Assembly: GCA_017525435.1 (NCBI GenBank)
Contig: JAFXSU010000227.1
Location: 1-32,318 of the forward strand
Length of the DNA: 32,318 nucleotides
Origin: Victivallales bacterium
GTDB taxonomy: Bacteria; Verrucomicrobiota; Lentisphaeria; Oligosphaerales; Oligosphaeraceae
Direction of reading: 5' to 3'
Part shown: positions 1 to 9,612 of the stretch, in pieces
Layout: each line of letters starts with the position of its first letter
How positions within the stretch are numbered: the first letter of the stretch is position 1
Notes under the pieces: generated by a model
Database searches by the model: none
Seen by the model: only the letters and a program-made list of their open reading frames with translations
Told to the model about the DNA's origin: nothing
Translations under genes and position numbers: made by a program

Positions 1-696
1 GATGGCACGAATATGTCGACAGAGGAAGCGGTTGCGAAGGCACAGGACTGGCCAGGGCTGGATGGGCTGGACTGTGCAGGGCGAGTCACTGCCAAGCAGT
101 CTTATACATGGTCGGAGTCAGGGGGCAAGACGGTAGTGGTTCTGGATTGCGGTGTGAAATACAACATCTTGCGGCAACTGGCCGAAAGCGGCTTCCGGGT
201 CGCCGTGGTGCCTTGTTCCACGAGCGCGGGGGAAATCCTGTCGATGAAGCCTGCGGGCGTGCTGTTGTCGAATGGCCCAGGCGACCCGGCGGGTGTGACT
301 GGCGTGATCGCATGTGTGCGAGAGTTGTTGGGGAAGGTGCCAATCATGGGCATTTGCCTGGGCCATCAGATACTCGGACTGGCCTGCGGGGCGAAGACAG
401 GGCGACTGCGTTTTGGACATCATGGCTGCAACCACCCCGTCAAGAATCTTTTGACAGGGAATGTCGAGATCACTTCACAGAACCACAATTTCGCGATACT
501 GGCGGAATCGTTGCCGCCAGAACTTGAAGTCACGCATTTCAATATGAATGACGGGAGCATCGAGGGCATCCGCCATCGGGTTCTTCCTGCCTTCTCCGTG
601 CAATATCACCCGGAGGCCGCGCCCGGACCGTTTGACGCGCGGTACCTCTTTGGGCAGTTCCGAGAACTCATGCAGAAACGCCAAATACCAGAATGA
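1..696 (+). CDS. carA: Carbamoyl-phosphate synthase small subunit (5' part outside window)
   Basis: Glutaminase subunit of carbamoyl-phosphate synthase. It hydrolyses glutamine and passes ammonia to CarB for pyrimidine and arginine synthesis in the cytoplasm. The reading frame is open to base 1 (first codon GAT), so the true start lies upstream; only about 230 of the usual 360-380 residues are present. What remains is the class I amidotransferase domain: a GVKYNILRQL segment, the nucleophile motif GICLGHQ with Cys at codon 355-357, the SQNHNFAI segment typical of CarA, and the His-Pro-Glu pair of the triad in QYHPEAAPGP at about 607-615. The stop overlaps the pyrG start as ATGA, so the two are probably translationally coupled. 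The ATG at 13 is internal and is not the real start. Confidence 0.95.
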   Translation, partial: DGTNMSTEEAVAKAQDWPGLDGLDCAGRVTAKQSYTWSESGGKTVVVLDCGVKYNILRQLAESGFRVAVVPCSTSAGEILSMKPAGVLLSNGPGDPAGVTGVIACVRELLGKVPIMGICLGHQILGLACGAKTGRLRFGHHGCNHPVKNLLTGNVEITSQNHNFAILAESLPPELEVTHFNMNDGSIEGIRHRVLPAFSVQYHPEAAPGPFDARYLFGQFRELMQKRQIPE

Positions 697-2288
697 GCAA
701 GCACATCTTCATCACTGGCGGAGTGGTCTCCGGACTTGGCAAGGGCATCACCGCCGCAAGCCTGGCCTATTTGCTCAAGTCACATGGCTACACTGTCGCC
801 ATGCAGAAATTCGATCCGTATCTGAATGTCGATCCAGGGACGATGTCCCCCTATCAGCACGGCGAAGTCTATGTGACCGACGACGGCACGGAAACCGACC
901 TTGACCTCGGACACTACGAGCGTTTCGCAGGAGTGAAGTGCGACCGCCATAGCAACTACACTAGCGGGAAGATCTACAGTTCGGTCATTGCGGGGGAACG
1001 CGCGGGCGAGTATCTGGGGGCGACGGTTCAGATGATCCCGCATATCACCGACGAAATCAAGGCGGCCATCCGCAGCGCCGCAAAGCCCGATATTGACATC
1101 GTGATTTCGGAAATTGGCGGGACGGCGGGGGATATCGAGTCGCTGCCCTTTCTGGAGGCCGTACGACAATTCAAGAATGAGGCGGGCCTGGGCAATGCAA
1201 TCGTGATTCACCTTACGTTAGTGCCGTACATCAAGTCGGTTGGCGAGATGAAGACCAAACCGAGCCAGCAGTCCGTGAGCATCCTCCACAACATCGGCAT
1301 TTTCCCCGACATGCTTGTCTGCCGAACCGAGAATGCAATGGAAAACGAGCAGCGCCGAAAACTCTCGCTCTTCTGCAATGTTCCTGACGAATATGTCATT
1401 GAGGAACGCGACGTCCAGCATTCCATCTACGAGGTCCCACAGGAGCTGGCGGAACGCCAAATGGATTCGAAGGTCCTTGAATTGCTTCGCCTGCCCGTTA
1501 CCGAAAGTCATTTTGACGACTGGCGAGAGCTGTTGAACCGCGTGCTGCATCCTGAGCGGACGTGTCGGATTGCATTGGTCGGCAAATATGCCGGTCTGCG
1601 GGACGCCTACAAGAGCATCTTCGAGTCCTTTTCACATGCGGGAATTGCCTTGCGTACCAAGGTCGTATGCGACATGATAGAGGCCGAGGAACTGGAAATG
1701 GACTGCTCGAAGCTGGAAGGCTACGACGGACTTCTCGTACCCGGCGGTTTCGGTGCGCGCGGCATCGCCGGAAAGATTGCCGCGCTTCAATACGCACGAA
1801 CCCACGGGATGCCGTGCCTGGGCATCTGCCTGGGCATGCAGTGCATGGTCATTGAATACGCGCGTAATGTTCTGGGCTATGCGGACGCGGACTCCACGGA
1901 GTTCAACGCGAAGACCTCGCATCCGGTGATTGACTTGATGCCGGAGCAACGCATGGTCGTCCAGAAAGGCGGCACCATGCGGCTTGGCGCATATCCCTGT
2001 CAACTGGTGGCGGGAAGTCGTGCGTCGCGGTTGTATGGCAGGGAATTGATTTCGGAACGTCACCGCCATCGTTTCGAGTTCAACAACGACTACCGTGCAA
2101 CGCTGGAAGCCGCAGGCCTCAAGGTCGGTGGAACCAGTCCAGACGATACGCTTGTGGAGATGGTCGAATTGCCGGAGCATCCTTTCTACATCGGCTGCCA
2201 GTTCCACCCCGAATTCCAGTCGCGCCCCTTCACCCCGCATCCGCTCTTTGTCGGACTCGTCGAAGCAAGTTTGAAGGTTAGAGGTTAG
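693..2288 (+). CDS. pyrG: CTP synthase
   Basis: Converts UTP to CTP using ATP and glutamine, the last step of pyrimidine nucleotide synthesis. At 531 residues it is close to the usual 535-550. The N-terminal synthetase domain opens with the nucleotide-binding segment GGVVSGLGKGI (residues 9-19). The C-terminal amidotransferase domain has GICLGMQ with Cys379 and the His505/Glu507 pair in FHPEF. The ATG overlaps the carA stop by four bases, and no Shine-Dalgarno sequence is visible, so translation coupled to carA is likely. The last codons and the stop (about 2275-2288) are made from a 7-bp repeat array that continues past the gene, so the C-terminal KVRG tail is repeat-derived. The position between carA and carB is uncommon. 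Confidence 0.97.
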   Translation: MSKHIFITGGVVSGLGKGITAASLAYLLKSHGYTVAMQKFDPYLNVDPGTMSPYQHGEVYVTDDGTETDLDLGHYERFAGVKCDRHSNYTSGKIYSSVIAGERAGEYLGATVQMIPHITDEIKAAIRSAAKPDIDIVISEIGGTAGDIESLPFLEAVRQFKNEAGLGNAIVIHLTLVPYIKSVGEMKTKPSQQSVSILHNIGIFPDMLVCRTENAMENEQRRKLSLFCNVPDEYVIEERDVQHSIYEVPQELAERQMDSKVLELLRLPVTESHFDDWRELLNRVLHPERTCRIALVGKYAGLRDAYKSIFESFSHAGIALRTKVVCDMIEAEELEMDCSKLEGYDGLLVPGGFGARGIAGKIAALQYARTHGMPCLGICLGMQCMVIEYARNVLGYADADSTEFNAKTSHPVIDLMPEQRMVVQKGGTMRLGAYPCQLVAGSRASRLYGRELISERHRHRFEFNNDYRATLEAAGLKVGGTSPDDTLVEMVELPEHPFYIGCQFHPEFQSRPFTPHPLFVGLVEASLKVRG

Positions 2289-2321
2289 AGATTAGAGATT
2301 AAAGTCAGGGGAACCTGACTT
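2275..2321. repeat. Heptad array (AGRTTAG) followed by a perfect 8-bp hairpin
   Basis: Four 7-bp units of consensus AGRTTAG run from 2275 to 2302 and include the pyrG stop. They are followed at once by the inverted repeat AAGTCAGG / CCTGACTT (2302-2309 and 2314-2321) with a GGAA loop. There is no T-run after it, so it is not a classic terminator. It could be an mRNA 3'-end or processing hairpin between pyrG and carB. Confidence 0.7.
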
Positions 2322-2378
2322 ACGGGAATAGAGACCATAAACTTTTACCTTAACCCTTTTTAGTTTCAACTTCCCAAT

Positions 2379-5300
2379 ATGTCAAAACGCACTGACATCC
2401 AGAAAATTATGCTACTTGGTGCCGGACCGGTGGTAATCGGTCAGGGCTGCGAGTTCGACTACTCCGGCGTGCAGGCATGCAAGGCGCTGAAACGCGAGGG
2501 CTACGAGTTGGTCCTCTTGAACAGCAATCCCGCGACCATCATGACGGACACGGAGTTCGCGGATCGGACCTATCTGGAGCCCATGACTGCGGAATACCTC
2601 AGCGAGATCATCCGCCGTGAACGCCCGGACGCACTTTTGCCCACGTTGGGCGGGCAGACTGCGCTGAACCTCGCGATGGAGGCCTGGAAGAACGGCGTGC
2701 TGAAGCGCTACCATGTCGAACTCATCGGGGCGGATGCCGAGGCAATCCAGCGTGCGGAGGACCGACAACTCTTCAAGGCGACGATGGACTCCATCGGCAT
2801 CCGGAGTGCCAGCTCCGAGTCGGCACATTCGTTGAAGGAGGCGCTGGTAATCGCAAAGGCGTTCGGCAAGTGGCCACTGATTGTGCGACCGGGTTTCACG
2901 CTGGGTGGAACAGGTGGCGGAATTGCCCATAGCGAGGAGGAGTTCCGGAGCATTGTCGAGCGCGGGCTGGAAGCCAGCTTGAACCACGAGGTACTTATCG
3001 AGGAGTCGCTTCTTGGATGGAAGGAATACGAGATGGAGGTCATCTGCGACAAGCGCGGAACCTCGGTGATCGTCTGTTCCATCGAGAACCTCGACCCGAT
3101 GGGCGTCCACACCGGCGACTCTATCACCGTGGCACCGGCGATGACACTTACCGACCGTGAATACCAGGCGATGCGCGACGATTCCTTGAAGGTCATGCGC
3201 GCCATCGGCATCCAGACCGGCGGCTCGAATGTGCAGTGGGCGGTCAATCCCGCGACTGGGGAACGGCTCATCATTGAGATGAACCCGCGTGTCTCGCGTT
3301 CGTCCGCGCTGGCCTCCAAGGCCACGGGCTTCCCCATCGCAAAAATCGCCGCGTTGCTCGCCGTCGGATACACGCTGGACGAACTGCGCAACGACATCAC
3401 CGGCGACACACCCGCCTGCTTCGAGCCGGCGCTCGACTATGTTGTGGTCAAGATGCCGCGTTTCACCTTCGAGAAGTTCCCGGCGGCGAATTCCACCCTC
3501 GGAACCCAGATGAAGGCCGTCGGAGAGGCCATGGCCATCGGACGGAATTTCAACCAGGCTTTCCAGAAGGCCATCCGATCCCTCGAAACCGGTCACTGGG
3601 GATTCGGACTGGAACCCAAGCAGGAGCCTTTCGAGAAATTGGACGACGAGACGTTGGCGCATGAACTCACGCGTCCCAACGCGGAACGCGTCTATGTCCT
3701 TCATGCCGCACTGAAACGGGGCTGGACAGTCGAGAAGCTCCACGGATTGACGGGCATTGACCTCTTTTATCTAAGAAAATTATCTCAACTTATTGAATTT
3801 GAACAAGTTATAATAAATTCTCCCGAATGTCTCCGGCAAGCGAAGGAGCTGGGCTACTCCGACCGACAGCTGGCTTATTCGCTGAAGACGACGGAATGCG
3901 AGATTCGCGAATTGCGCAGCTCCTATGGCATCCGCCCTGCCTACGGGACGGTGGATACCTGCGCAGGCGAGTTCGCGGCCATGACGCCATACTACTACTC
4001 GACATACGCGGAATACGACGAACCTGTTCGGGATGCGGAGGGCCGCCGCAAAATCATGATTCTGGGCGGTGGCCCCAACCGCATCGGTCAGGGCATCGAG
4101 TTCGACTGCTGCTGCGTGCATGCGGTCTTCGCCTTGAAGGCGGCGGGCTACGAAACCATCATGGTCAACTCCAACCCGGAGACCGTCTCCACGGACTACG
4201 ACACGGCGGACCGCCTCTACTTCGAACCACTGACTTTCGAGGATGTCTTGAATGTCTATGAGCGCGAACAGTGCAATGGCGTGATTGTGCAACTTGGCGG
4301 ACAGACGCCGCTGAATTTGGCCAGCGAACTGGCTGCGGCGGGTGTCCATATTCTCGGCACGCCACCCGCTGACATCGATGCCGCCGACGACCGCGGTGTC
4401 TTCAAGGGCATCGCCAAGGTCGCACAGGTCCGTCAGCCGCCAAGTGGGATGGCGAAAGGCGCCGACGAGGCGTGCCGCATTGCCGAAGAAATCGGCTACC
4501 CCGTGTTGGTCCGGCCCTCCTTCGTGCTGGGCGGCAGGGCGATGGCAATCGTCGGAAAGGAGGATGCGCTGCGCACCTACATGGCGGAGGCGACACGCGT
4601 TTCCGAAGGACATCCCATTCTCATCGACAAATTTCTCAGCGACGCCCAAGAACTGGATGTGGATTGCCTCTCGGACGGCCAGACCACCGTGGTCGGGGCG
4701 ATCATGGAGCATGTCGAACAGGCGGGCATCCACTCCGGCGATTCCGCATGCTCCATCCCACCGCGTGACCTCTCTTCGGCGGTGCTTCAGGAGATTCACG
4801 AGGCGGCGGGGCGGCTGGCGCAGGCACTGCACGTCGTTGGCCTGATGAACATCCAGTTTGCGGTGCAGCATAATGTACTTTATATAATCGAAGTCAATCC
4901 ACGCGCTTCGCGGACAGTCCCGTTTGCGAGCAAGGCCACCGGCGTGCCGCTGGCCAAATACGCCGCGTTGTGCATGGTCGGCAAGACGCTGAAGGAGATC
5001 GGATTTACGCAGACGCCGAAGCTCACATTCTCGGCTTTCAAGGAGGCGGTTTTCCCCTTCGCAAAATTCCCCGGCGTGGACATCACGCTCTCGCCAGAGA
5101 TGAAATCCACCGGCGAGGTCATGGGGCTGGATTGGGACGGCGCCAATGCATATCTCAAGTCGCAGGACGCGGCGGGCAACCGCATCCCGCACTCCGGCGG
5201 CGTCTTCCTCTCCATCCGCTACGTGGACAAAGAACAGGCGTTGCCCTTCATTCGGCAGCTCTATGAAGTCCACGAGTTTGACTTCTACGCCACCGCCGGC

Positions 5301-5597
5301 ACCGGCGAATTGCTTTATACCCACGGCATTCCCTGTCAGGCGGTCTTCAAACTGACTGCGGGACGCCCCAATCTTCGTGATCTGATTCTTGAAAAGAAAA
5401 TCGGCTGGATCGTAAATATCTCCGCCCCCGGCGACGACGGCGCGAAGATGCGCTCATTGGCCATCGAGTTCGGCCTGCCGGTCACCACCACCACCGCCGC
5501 ATTGCAGATGGCCACCGAGGGCTTGGCCAACTCCGTAGCCGACGCCGGAAGAGTCGATGTCTGTTCGCTCCAAGAATATCACCGCATGGTGCACTAA
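2379..5597 (+). CDS. carB: Carbamoyl-phosphate synthase large subunit
   Basis: Makes carbamoyl phosphate from bicarbonate, ammonia delivered by CarA, and two ATP. At 1072 residues it matches the usual CarB length. Two homologous halves are visible: each starts with a GQG.EFD(Y/C) segment (about residues 20 and 570), followed by an ATP-grasp domain with an ExNPR motif ([10 protein letters not shown] and [10 protein letters not shown]). The C-terminal regulatory MGS-like domain contains [15 protein letters not shown]. The start at 2379 has no Shine-Dalgarno; the leader is pyrimidine-rich. Inside the gene, 3765-3821 is a run of 19 consecutive A/T-ending codons in the oligomerisation domain, and 4869-4886 is a shorter one; both contrast with the GC-ending codons around them. 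No residues appear inserted there, so the protein is probably normal. It is convergent with hipA downstream. Confidence 0.97.
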   Translation: MSKRTDIQKIMLLGAGPVVIGQGCEFDYSGVQACKALKREGYELVLLNSNPATIMTDTEFADRTYLEPMTAEYLSEIIRRERPDALLPTLGGQTALNLAMEAWKNGVLKRYHVELIGADAEAIQRAEDRQLFKATMDSIGIRSASSESAHSLKEALVIAKAFGKWPLIVRPGFTLGGTGGGIAHSEEEFRSIVERGLEASLNHEVLIEESLLGWKEYEMEVICDKRGTSVIVCSIENLDPMGVHTGDSITVAPAMTLTDREYQAMRDDSLKVMRAIGIQTGGSNVQWAVNPATGERLIIEMNPRVSRSSALASKATGFPIAKIAALLAVGYTLDELRNDITGDTPACFEPALDYVVVKMPRFTFEKFPAANSTLGTQMKAVGEAMAIGRNFNQAFQKAIRSLETGHWGFGLEPKQEPFEKLDDETLAHELTRPNAERVYVLHAALKRGWTVEKLHGLTGIDLFYLRKLSQLIEFEQVIINSPECLRQAKELGYSDRQLAYSLKTTECEIRELRSSYGIRPAYGTVDTCAGEFAAMTPYYYSTYAEYDEPVRDAEGRRKIMILGGGPNRIGQGIEFDCCCVHAVFALKAAGYETIMVNSNPETVSTDYDTADRLYFEPLTFEDVLNVYEREQCNGVIVQLGGQTPLNLASELAAAGVHILGTPPADIDAADDRGVFKGIAKVAQVRQPPSGMAKGADEACRIAEEIGYPVLVRPSFVLGGRAMAIVGKEDALRTYMAEATRVSEGHPILIDKFLSDAQELDVDCLSDGQTTVVGAIMEHVEQAGIHSGDSACSIPPRDLSSAVLQEIHEAAGRLAQALHVVGLMNIQFAVQHNVLYIIEVNPRASRTVPFASKATGVPLAKYAALCMVGKTLKEIGFTQTPKLTFSAFKEAVFPFAKFPGVDITLSPEMKSTGEVMGLDWDGANAYLKSQDAAGNRIPHSGGVFLSIRYVDKEQALPFIRQLYEVHEFDFYATAGTGELLYTHGIPCQAVFKLTAGRPNLRDLILEKKIGWIVNISAPGDDGAKMRSLAIEFGLPVTTTTAALQMATEGLANSVADAGRVDVCSLQEYHRMVH
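3787..3811. repeat. AT-rich 25-bp dyad element, copy A (inside carB)
   Basis: Begins AACTTATT and ends AGTTAT exactly 25 bp later. Copies with the same end-to-end spacing occur at 9369-9393 and 18957-18983. The arms are partly complementary around a 5-bp centre. It lies inside the A/T-codon run of carB. The AT-rich composition raises the chance of coincidence. Confidence 0.4.
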
Positions 5598-5670
5598 GCA
5601 AAAGGACTAGGACTCCCTGGCCTGGACAGCACCTCTCGCAAAAACAGGTTCCCCTCTCGTCAACGAAACG

Positions 5671-6900
5671 TCACATGGACAGCTGCTTCAGGCGGTCTTC
5701 GATGCCTTTTTGAATTTTGCCATATACATCAGCTGGATGATGTTTGGATAGCCTGGCCATGAGTTTTGAGGTTGCTGATTTGATTCGTTTTACCAATTTT
5801 GACAGTTCCAGTTCAATCACCTTCTCCGTAATTCCGGCCCTTAGCCCCATGCGGACGAATTTTCCATGTGTTATCCATCGGAAGTGGTATTCTGTATCTA
5901 TCTTCATCGCCAGTTTTTCCACAAGATTGGGATAGACGGTCGTCGAAAGCAAATCGTAGGCGGGGGCAAGCTCGGGACGTCCGCCACGGTAGATGACAGA
6001 GAAGTTTTTTGCATGTGCGTCGCCGTTTCCAATTAGGAAGCAGAAAATAATCTGGTCAAGAAATGCGATGGTGTCGGCCGCTGAGAGTTCCATTCGTCGT
6101 ATCAGGTCAAAGCATCTGACAAGTCCTGGACCTCCCTCGGATTCATATTTGAACTTTGGGTCGACTCCAAGCAACTGGCAAAAATCTTCCTGGTGGAGGC
6201 GTCGCCAGAAACCGTCAACCTTCTCTCGGTCATAACGCTCCACCACATAATATTCAACGCCGTTAATTTTCAGGATGTCACATTCGGCAACACGCAGACC
6301 GCAGGCCTTGGCAAGTTTCATGCAATAGCACTCGTTGTACACGCTTTCGGGAAAACGTTCGATGCCAGGCTTGATGATGTGAGTGGAGGGTGTGCCATTC
6401 AACGGGAGGAGAATCCGTCCTTTATCCACGCAGGCGACAAGTTTGTCCTGTGCCCCTGCGCCTGATATATGGAAACCTTCCGCGCCGATGTTGAGTGGGC
6501 GTTCCGCAAGATGGGTCAAGACATCGTCCGCTTCTTCTTCGGTCAAAATTCGGTAAAGCGGATGCCCATATTCCGCCGGTGTCTTGTCAGGCGCAAACAG
6601 TGCGACCGCACCCGCGCAATCCTCACCGATTGCCTGAAGCAGACCGAAGATATTCTCCGGGGATAGACCGAGAATTTCCGCAATTCTTACGCGCACGCCC
6701 TCGTCGGGTAGGAGATTAGAGAAGAAAGGAACAATCGCTTCCTCAGAGAAAACCTCGTTGCGAACGGGCAAGGAGAAGGAAAGTGGAACAGGATTGGGCA
6801 AATTGCTGTATTTCTGGTCATAGCGGAATGAAAGGCGTCCTTCGTCCGAGGACAATGTGCCGACTTTTCGCCCATGCAGATAGACATTCAGCGTAGGCAT
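5671..6900 (-). CDS. hipA: HipA-family serine/threonine kinase toxin
   Basis: Toxin of a type II toxin-antitoxin pair. Known HipA kinases phosphorylate aminoacyl-tRNA synthetases (GltX or TrpS) and cause growth arrest; the target here is unknown. At 409 residues it is in the normal range. The N-terminal HipA domain covers about residues 1-105. Next come the glycine-rich loop GAGAQDKL (147-154), with Ser146 at the place of the autophosphorylated serine, the catalytic loop GNGDAHAKNFS (291-301, Asp294), and the metal-binding segment APAYDLLS with Asp316. All key residues are present, so it should be active. The start overlaps the hipB stop by one base (TGATG). Codon use is less GC-rich than in the neighbouring genes, which fits acquisition by transfer. 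Confidence 0.92.
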   Translation of the reverse strand: MPTLNVYLHGRKVGTLSSDEGRLSFRYDQKYSNLPNPVPLSFSLPVRNEVFSEEAIVPFFSNLLPDEGVRVRIAEILGLSPENIFGLLQAIGEDCAGAVALFAPDKTPAEYGHPLYRILTEEEADDVLTHLAERPLNIGAEGFHISGAGAQDKLVACVDKGRILLPLNGTPSTHIIKPGIERFPESVYNECYCMKLAKACGLRVAECDILKINGVEYYVVERYDREKVDGFWRRLHQEDFCQLLGVDPKFKYESEGGPGLVRCFDLIRRMELSAADTIAFLDQIIFCFLIGNGDAHAKNFSVIYRGGRPELAPAYDLLSTTVYPNLVEKLAMKIDTEYHFRWITHGKFVRMGLRAGITEKVIELELSKLVKRIKSATSKLMARLSKHHPADVYGKIQKGIEDRLKQLSM

Positions 6901-7130
6901 CAGTCATTCTCCCATCGGTTAAAGATGTACAGTCCAAGCCCAAGGGCGGTTAGGACATCCAGAAGCTTCTGGATTTGAATCGTTCCCTTGCCGTTCTCCA
7001 AATCAGAAATAAAACGCGTCCCCACCGATGCAAGCCCCGCCAGGACCGCCTGTGAAACATGCTGTTCTTTCCGTGTCCGCCGTATCAACGCGCCGATCTC
7101 AGCGGCCGTCTGCAATTTTAACTTTGCCAT
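6900..7130 (-). CDS. hipB: HipB-like XRE antitoxin
   Basis: A 76-residue helix-turn-helix protein of the XRE/Cro family (about residues 8-63, with the SQAVLAGLASVGTRFISDLENGKG helix pair given here only by position 25-48). It is expected to bind the HipA kinase and repress the operon. It lies directly upstream of hipA on the same strand with a one-base overlap, the standard hipBA order. A strong AGGAGG ribosome-binding site ends four bases before the ATG (+ strand 7135-7140). The promoter and two palindromic operators are probably those at 7379-7445, leaving a leader of about 250 bases that carries an 80-bp repeat insertion. Confidence 0.9.
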   Translation of the reverse strand: MAKLKLQTAAEIGALIRRTRKEQHVSQAVLAGLASVGTRFISDLENGKGTIQIQKLLDVLTALGLGLYIFNRWEND

Positions 7131-7147
7131 TTTGCCTCCTATTTTCT

Positions 7148-7177
7148 AGCCATGTTCTCCATGAAGGCACTAAATTG
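7148..7177. repeat. Degenerate repeat shared with 19815-19844
   Basis: About 22 of 30 positions agree with 19815-19844 (core ATGTTC.CC.TGA.GGCAC followed by TAATTG-like sequence). Both copies lead into a TTAAG-rich stretch. Function unknown; probably an old interspersed repeat. Confidence 0.45.
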
Positions 7178-7201
7178 TTTTTAAGCCTTTATTTTTGTAA
7201 C

Positions 7202-7281
7202 CTGAATCCGTGAATTGTGGGTGGACGTACTGCCGGCGTCCTCGCCGACGCTACATGCCTTACGCAAATTCACAGATTCAG
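7202..7281. mobile_element. MITE-like 80-bp inverted-repeat element, copy 1
   Basis: Ends are imperfect 15-bp inverted repeats (CTGAATCCGTGAATT and AATTCACAGATTCAG, 14 of 15 pairing). The inside carries a GC-rich block with its own GCCGGCG...CGCCGAC dyad. The inner block GGGTGGACGTACTGCCGGCG recurs inverted in the element at 13852-13954. It is too short to encode anything. It sits in the untranslated leader between the presumed hipBA promoter and hipB. Confidence 0.75.
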
Positions 7282-7378
7282 CTTAAAGTAGAATGCCTCG
7301 ACAGGTTCCGCAGTTTGGACAGGGTGAAATCTGGCTTGTGGTTCAAGTAGGCATCTTCATGGGAACAAGACAATTTTT

Positions 7379-7445
7379 ATTACCGAACGGGAATAATATA
7401 AGCCGTTTTTTTAAGATTTCAAGTTTTCTATTCCCTATCGGGAAT
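7379..7445 (-). promoter_or_regulatory. Probable hipBA promoter with two flanking operators
   Basis: Read on the minus strand there is a -35 box TTGAAA (7417-7422), a 16-bp spacer, and a -10 box TATATT (7395-7400). Two 16-bp palindromes flank it: ATTCCCTATCGGGAAT (7430-7445) upstream and a variant at 7379-7394 that touches the -10 box. Their centres are 51 bp apart, close to five helical turns, so cooperative repressor binding is plausible. The promoter points at hipB; no other gene begins between it and hipB. The assignment to HipB is inference. Confidence 0.65.
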
Positions 7446-9368
7446 GAAATTTGGTGGTTTTTCGCGGATCCGTCAAATTCCTACGTCATGGAGGCAATTG
7501 CGGAACTCTACTTGCGCAGGACAAGTTTTCCGGCTGTGGCTTTGGGCAAAGTGACTTCGAAGATGCCAGGACGGCGAGTGGCCACGGGGCAGGGCACTCC
7601 GTTGTATTCTGCGGTGCAAGAAGTTCCGCCGAGATTGGCGACAAGGGTGGCGAAGTCGCCTTCACGACCGCTGATTTCGAGTTCGGCGGTGAGCCCATCG
7701 GATGTGACCTGGCAGTTTCTGCGCAGGATGTCGAAACCGTGGGTGATGGTTCCCCGCACATAATATGCTGCATGCCAAGCGAGGACAGGCGCGGAGAGCC
7801 CTCCGAAGTGGTGCCATCCGGAGCCGCGTCCGGAGCTGATGGAGAATTGTTCGTAGCAGGCGTGCGAGGCCTGGACCTCTTCCTCCCAGAGCGCAAGCGC
7901 ACGCTCCGCGATTCGCCAGGCGAAGTCCGCCTGACCGTGGTCGAGCGCGGTTTTCCAGAAGAACCACTGGTAGGGCATCCACACCGAGCCGTTCCAATAG
8001 CCGTCGGTGCGGAAATATGGTGCGGCCATATCCACGGTGGAGAGTCCGGCGCGGCACCAAAAGTGTTCGGGGGATTGGAGGGCGGCCCAAAGGCGTTCCT
8101 CCTGGGCGGGCGTGGTGACACCGGCGACCAGCGGCATCGCGCCGTCATAACCGCAGTTGAAATTCTGTCCGGACTCGTGGCGGAGGATGCCGATGGGATT
8201 GCCAGTGGCGTCGTGGTCCACGTAGCCGAAGAATCAGGACTCCTCGTCCCAAGCATAGGTCTGGAGCATCTCGGTGAATCGTTGGATGTCGTTGTCGTAT
8301 TCTGTCGTGTCTTGTCCAAGAATGACTGCCAGAGTGCTGAGCATCTTCGCACAGCGGATGACATGTGAGGTTCCGACGCATGGGATGGCGGTGAGACGGT
8401 GGGTCTCGTGGACGAAGTGCTGGGGCGGATAGTCGTCCCACCCGCCGGAGTTGTAGAAGTAGTCCCATGTGCAGACGGCGGGTTCCTTGGAGTGCTTCAG
8501 GATAGTGGAGCGCTCGTCATGTCCGGCGAGGTAGTCGTACATCTGCTTGGCGCGCGGATAGAAGTATGCGAGAAGTTCGCAGTCGCAAGTACGGTTCCAG
8601 AGTTCGTAGAGCAGGTACAATTGTACAGGGACGGGCGAGCCATGGTGGACGAATGCGTTGTCTGGATCGCCAGGCGTGGTGAGGTACGCATTGAGGTTCT
8701 CGACGGCACGGAGGGTGTCGATTTCGAGCAATCCGAGTCCGATGAAGCCGGAGTCCCAGGTGTAGAGGGAATTCCAGAGTCGGCCGGGGGTGTGGTGGCG
8801 CACGTTCTTGCCGCAGAAGTAGGTCGGATAGACCACATTGCTCAGTAGCACGGCGGCCATGCGCTCCTGGCTGAAGCGCAGGGGCGACTCCGGCCAGGTG
8901 ACGAAATGCGTCTCGGCCTCGCGGACAAGCTCCGGCGCATGCGCGAAGTCGAAGGCGTCCAGGCACTTGAGGAGTTCCTCCGGCGTGCCGTCGGCGACCA
9001 GTGCGTAGAGCCAGCGGTCGGCGTGGGCTTCCACGCAGATTGGCTGAAAGAAGGCCTCGATATGGCAGTCCAAGCCGCCACGCTCAAAGAACTCCGGCGA
9101 GAGGTGGGTCTGGCGCACACTGTCTTCGTAGAGGAGGACATGGTTGAAGTCGTCCACGGCGTAGCGTCGCACCAGCGTTTCGCTCTCGCTCCAGCGTGCC
9201 CCATAGGCGGTCGCCACGCCTGGATAGCGCAAAATGACGCTGTGGTCCCCGCGCGTGAGTTCTGGCAGGGTTTCAGTTGGTGCGGAGACGAATTGCGGTT
9301 CGGTTTCGCAGATGGCAAGACAGTCCACCAGCAGATCCGCATCGGCAGTAAAACCGTTGAAATTATCT

Positions 9369-9393
9369 AACTTATTTGTAATAAAGTAGTTAT
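9369..9393. repeat. AT-rich 25-bp dyad element, copy B (inside the glycosidase gene)
   Basis: Starts AACTTATT and ends AGTTAT with the same 25-bp spacing as copies A and C. Agreement with copy A extends about 10 bp further upstream (AAATTATCT before AACTTATT in both, with one gap). It encodes residues around FITNKLDNF on the minus strand. Confidence 0.4.
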
Positions 9394-9486
9394 GAAAATT
9401 TCCATCGCCTTCGATGGTGATGGTGCCGAAATCGCCCTTGAGTGTTACCCTCCCTTTGGGTGCCGCGCGAAGCCAGAGCTTTTGGG

Positions 9487-9612
9487 AGGGTACAGGGGAT
9501 AGGGTACAGGGTACAGGGGAAGCCTCTTCTCCCTGCGGTTTTAAGGTTAGAGGCGGGAGGTTGGAGGTTAGAGGCGAAGTTTTTGTACCCTGTACCCTGT
9601 ACCTTGTACCCT
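9487..9612. repeat. Compound heptad array inside a coding frame (126 bp)
   Basis: Three blocks of exact 7-bp units: five near AGGGTAC (9487-9521), five near AGGTTAG (9544-9578), and four inverted units GTACCCT (9585-9612). The first and last blocks are complementary and could form a long hairpin. The total of 126 bp is divisible by three and keeps the glycosidase frame open, adding about 42 residues of low-complexity Thr/Pro/Ser/Val sequence. The inverted block matches the array at 17908-17956 closely. Confidence 0.85.

Noticed and set aside
2412-5324. Long antisense frames over carB
   Set aside because: carB is unambiguous and full length; the antisense frames are codon-bias shadows.
8234-8236. 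Alternative genetic code with UGA as glycine
   Set aside because: carA and other genes in the window end in TGA, and no other in-frame TGA codons are seen in intact genes.
7451-8368. Plus-strand frame of 305 codons over the 3' part of the glycosidase
   Set aside because: It lies antisense to YWNGSVWMPYQWFFW-type barrel sequence and has no recognisable features.
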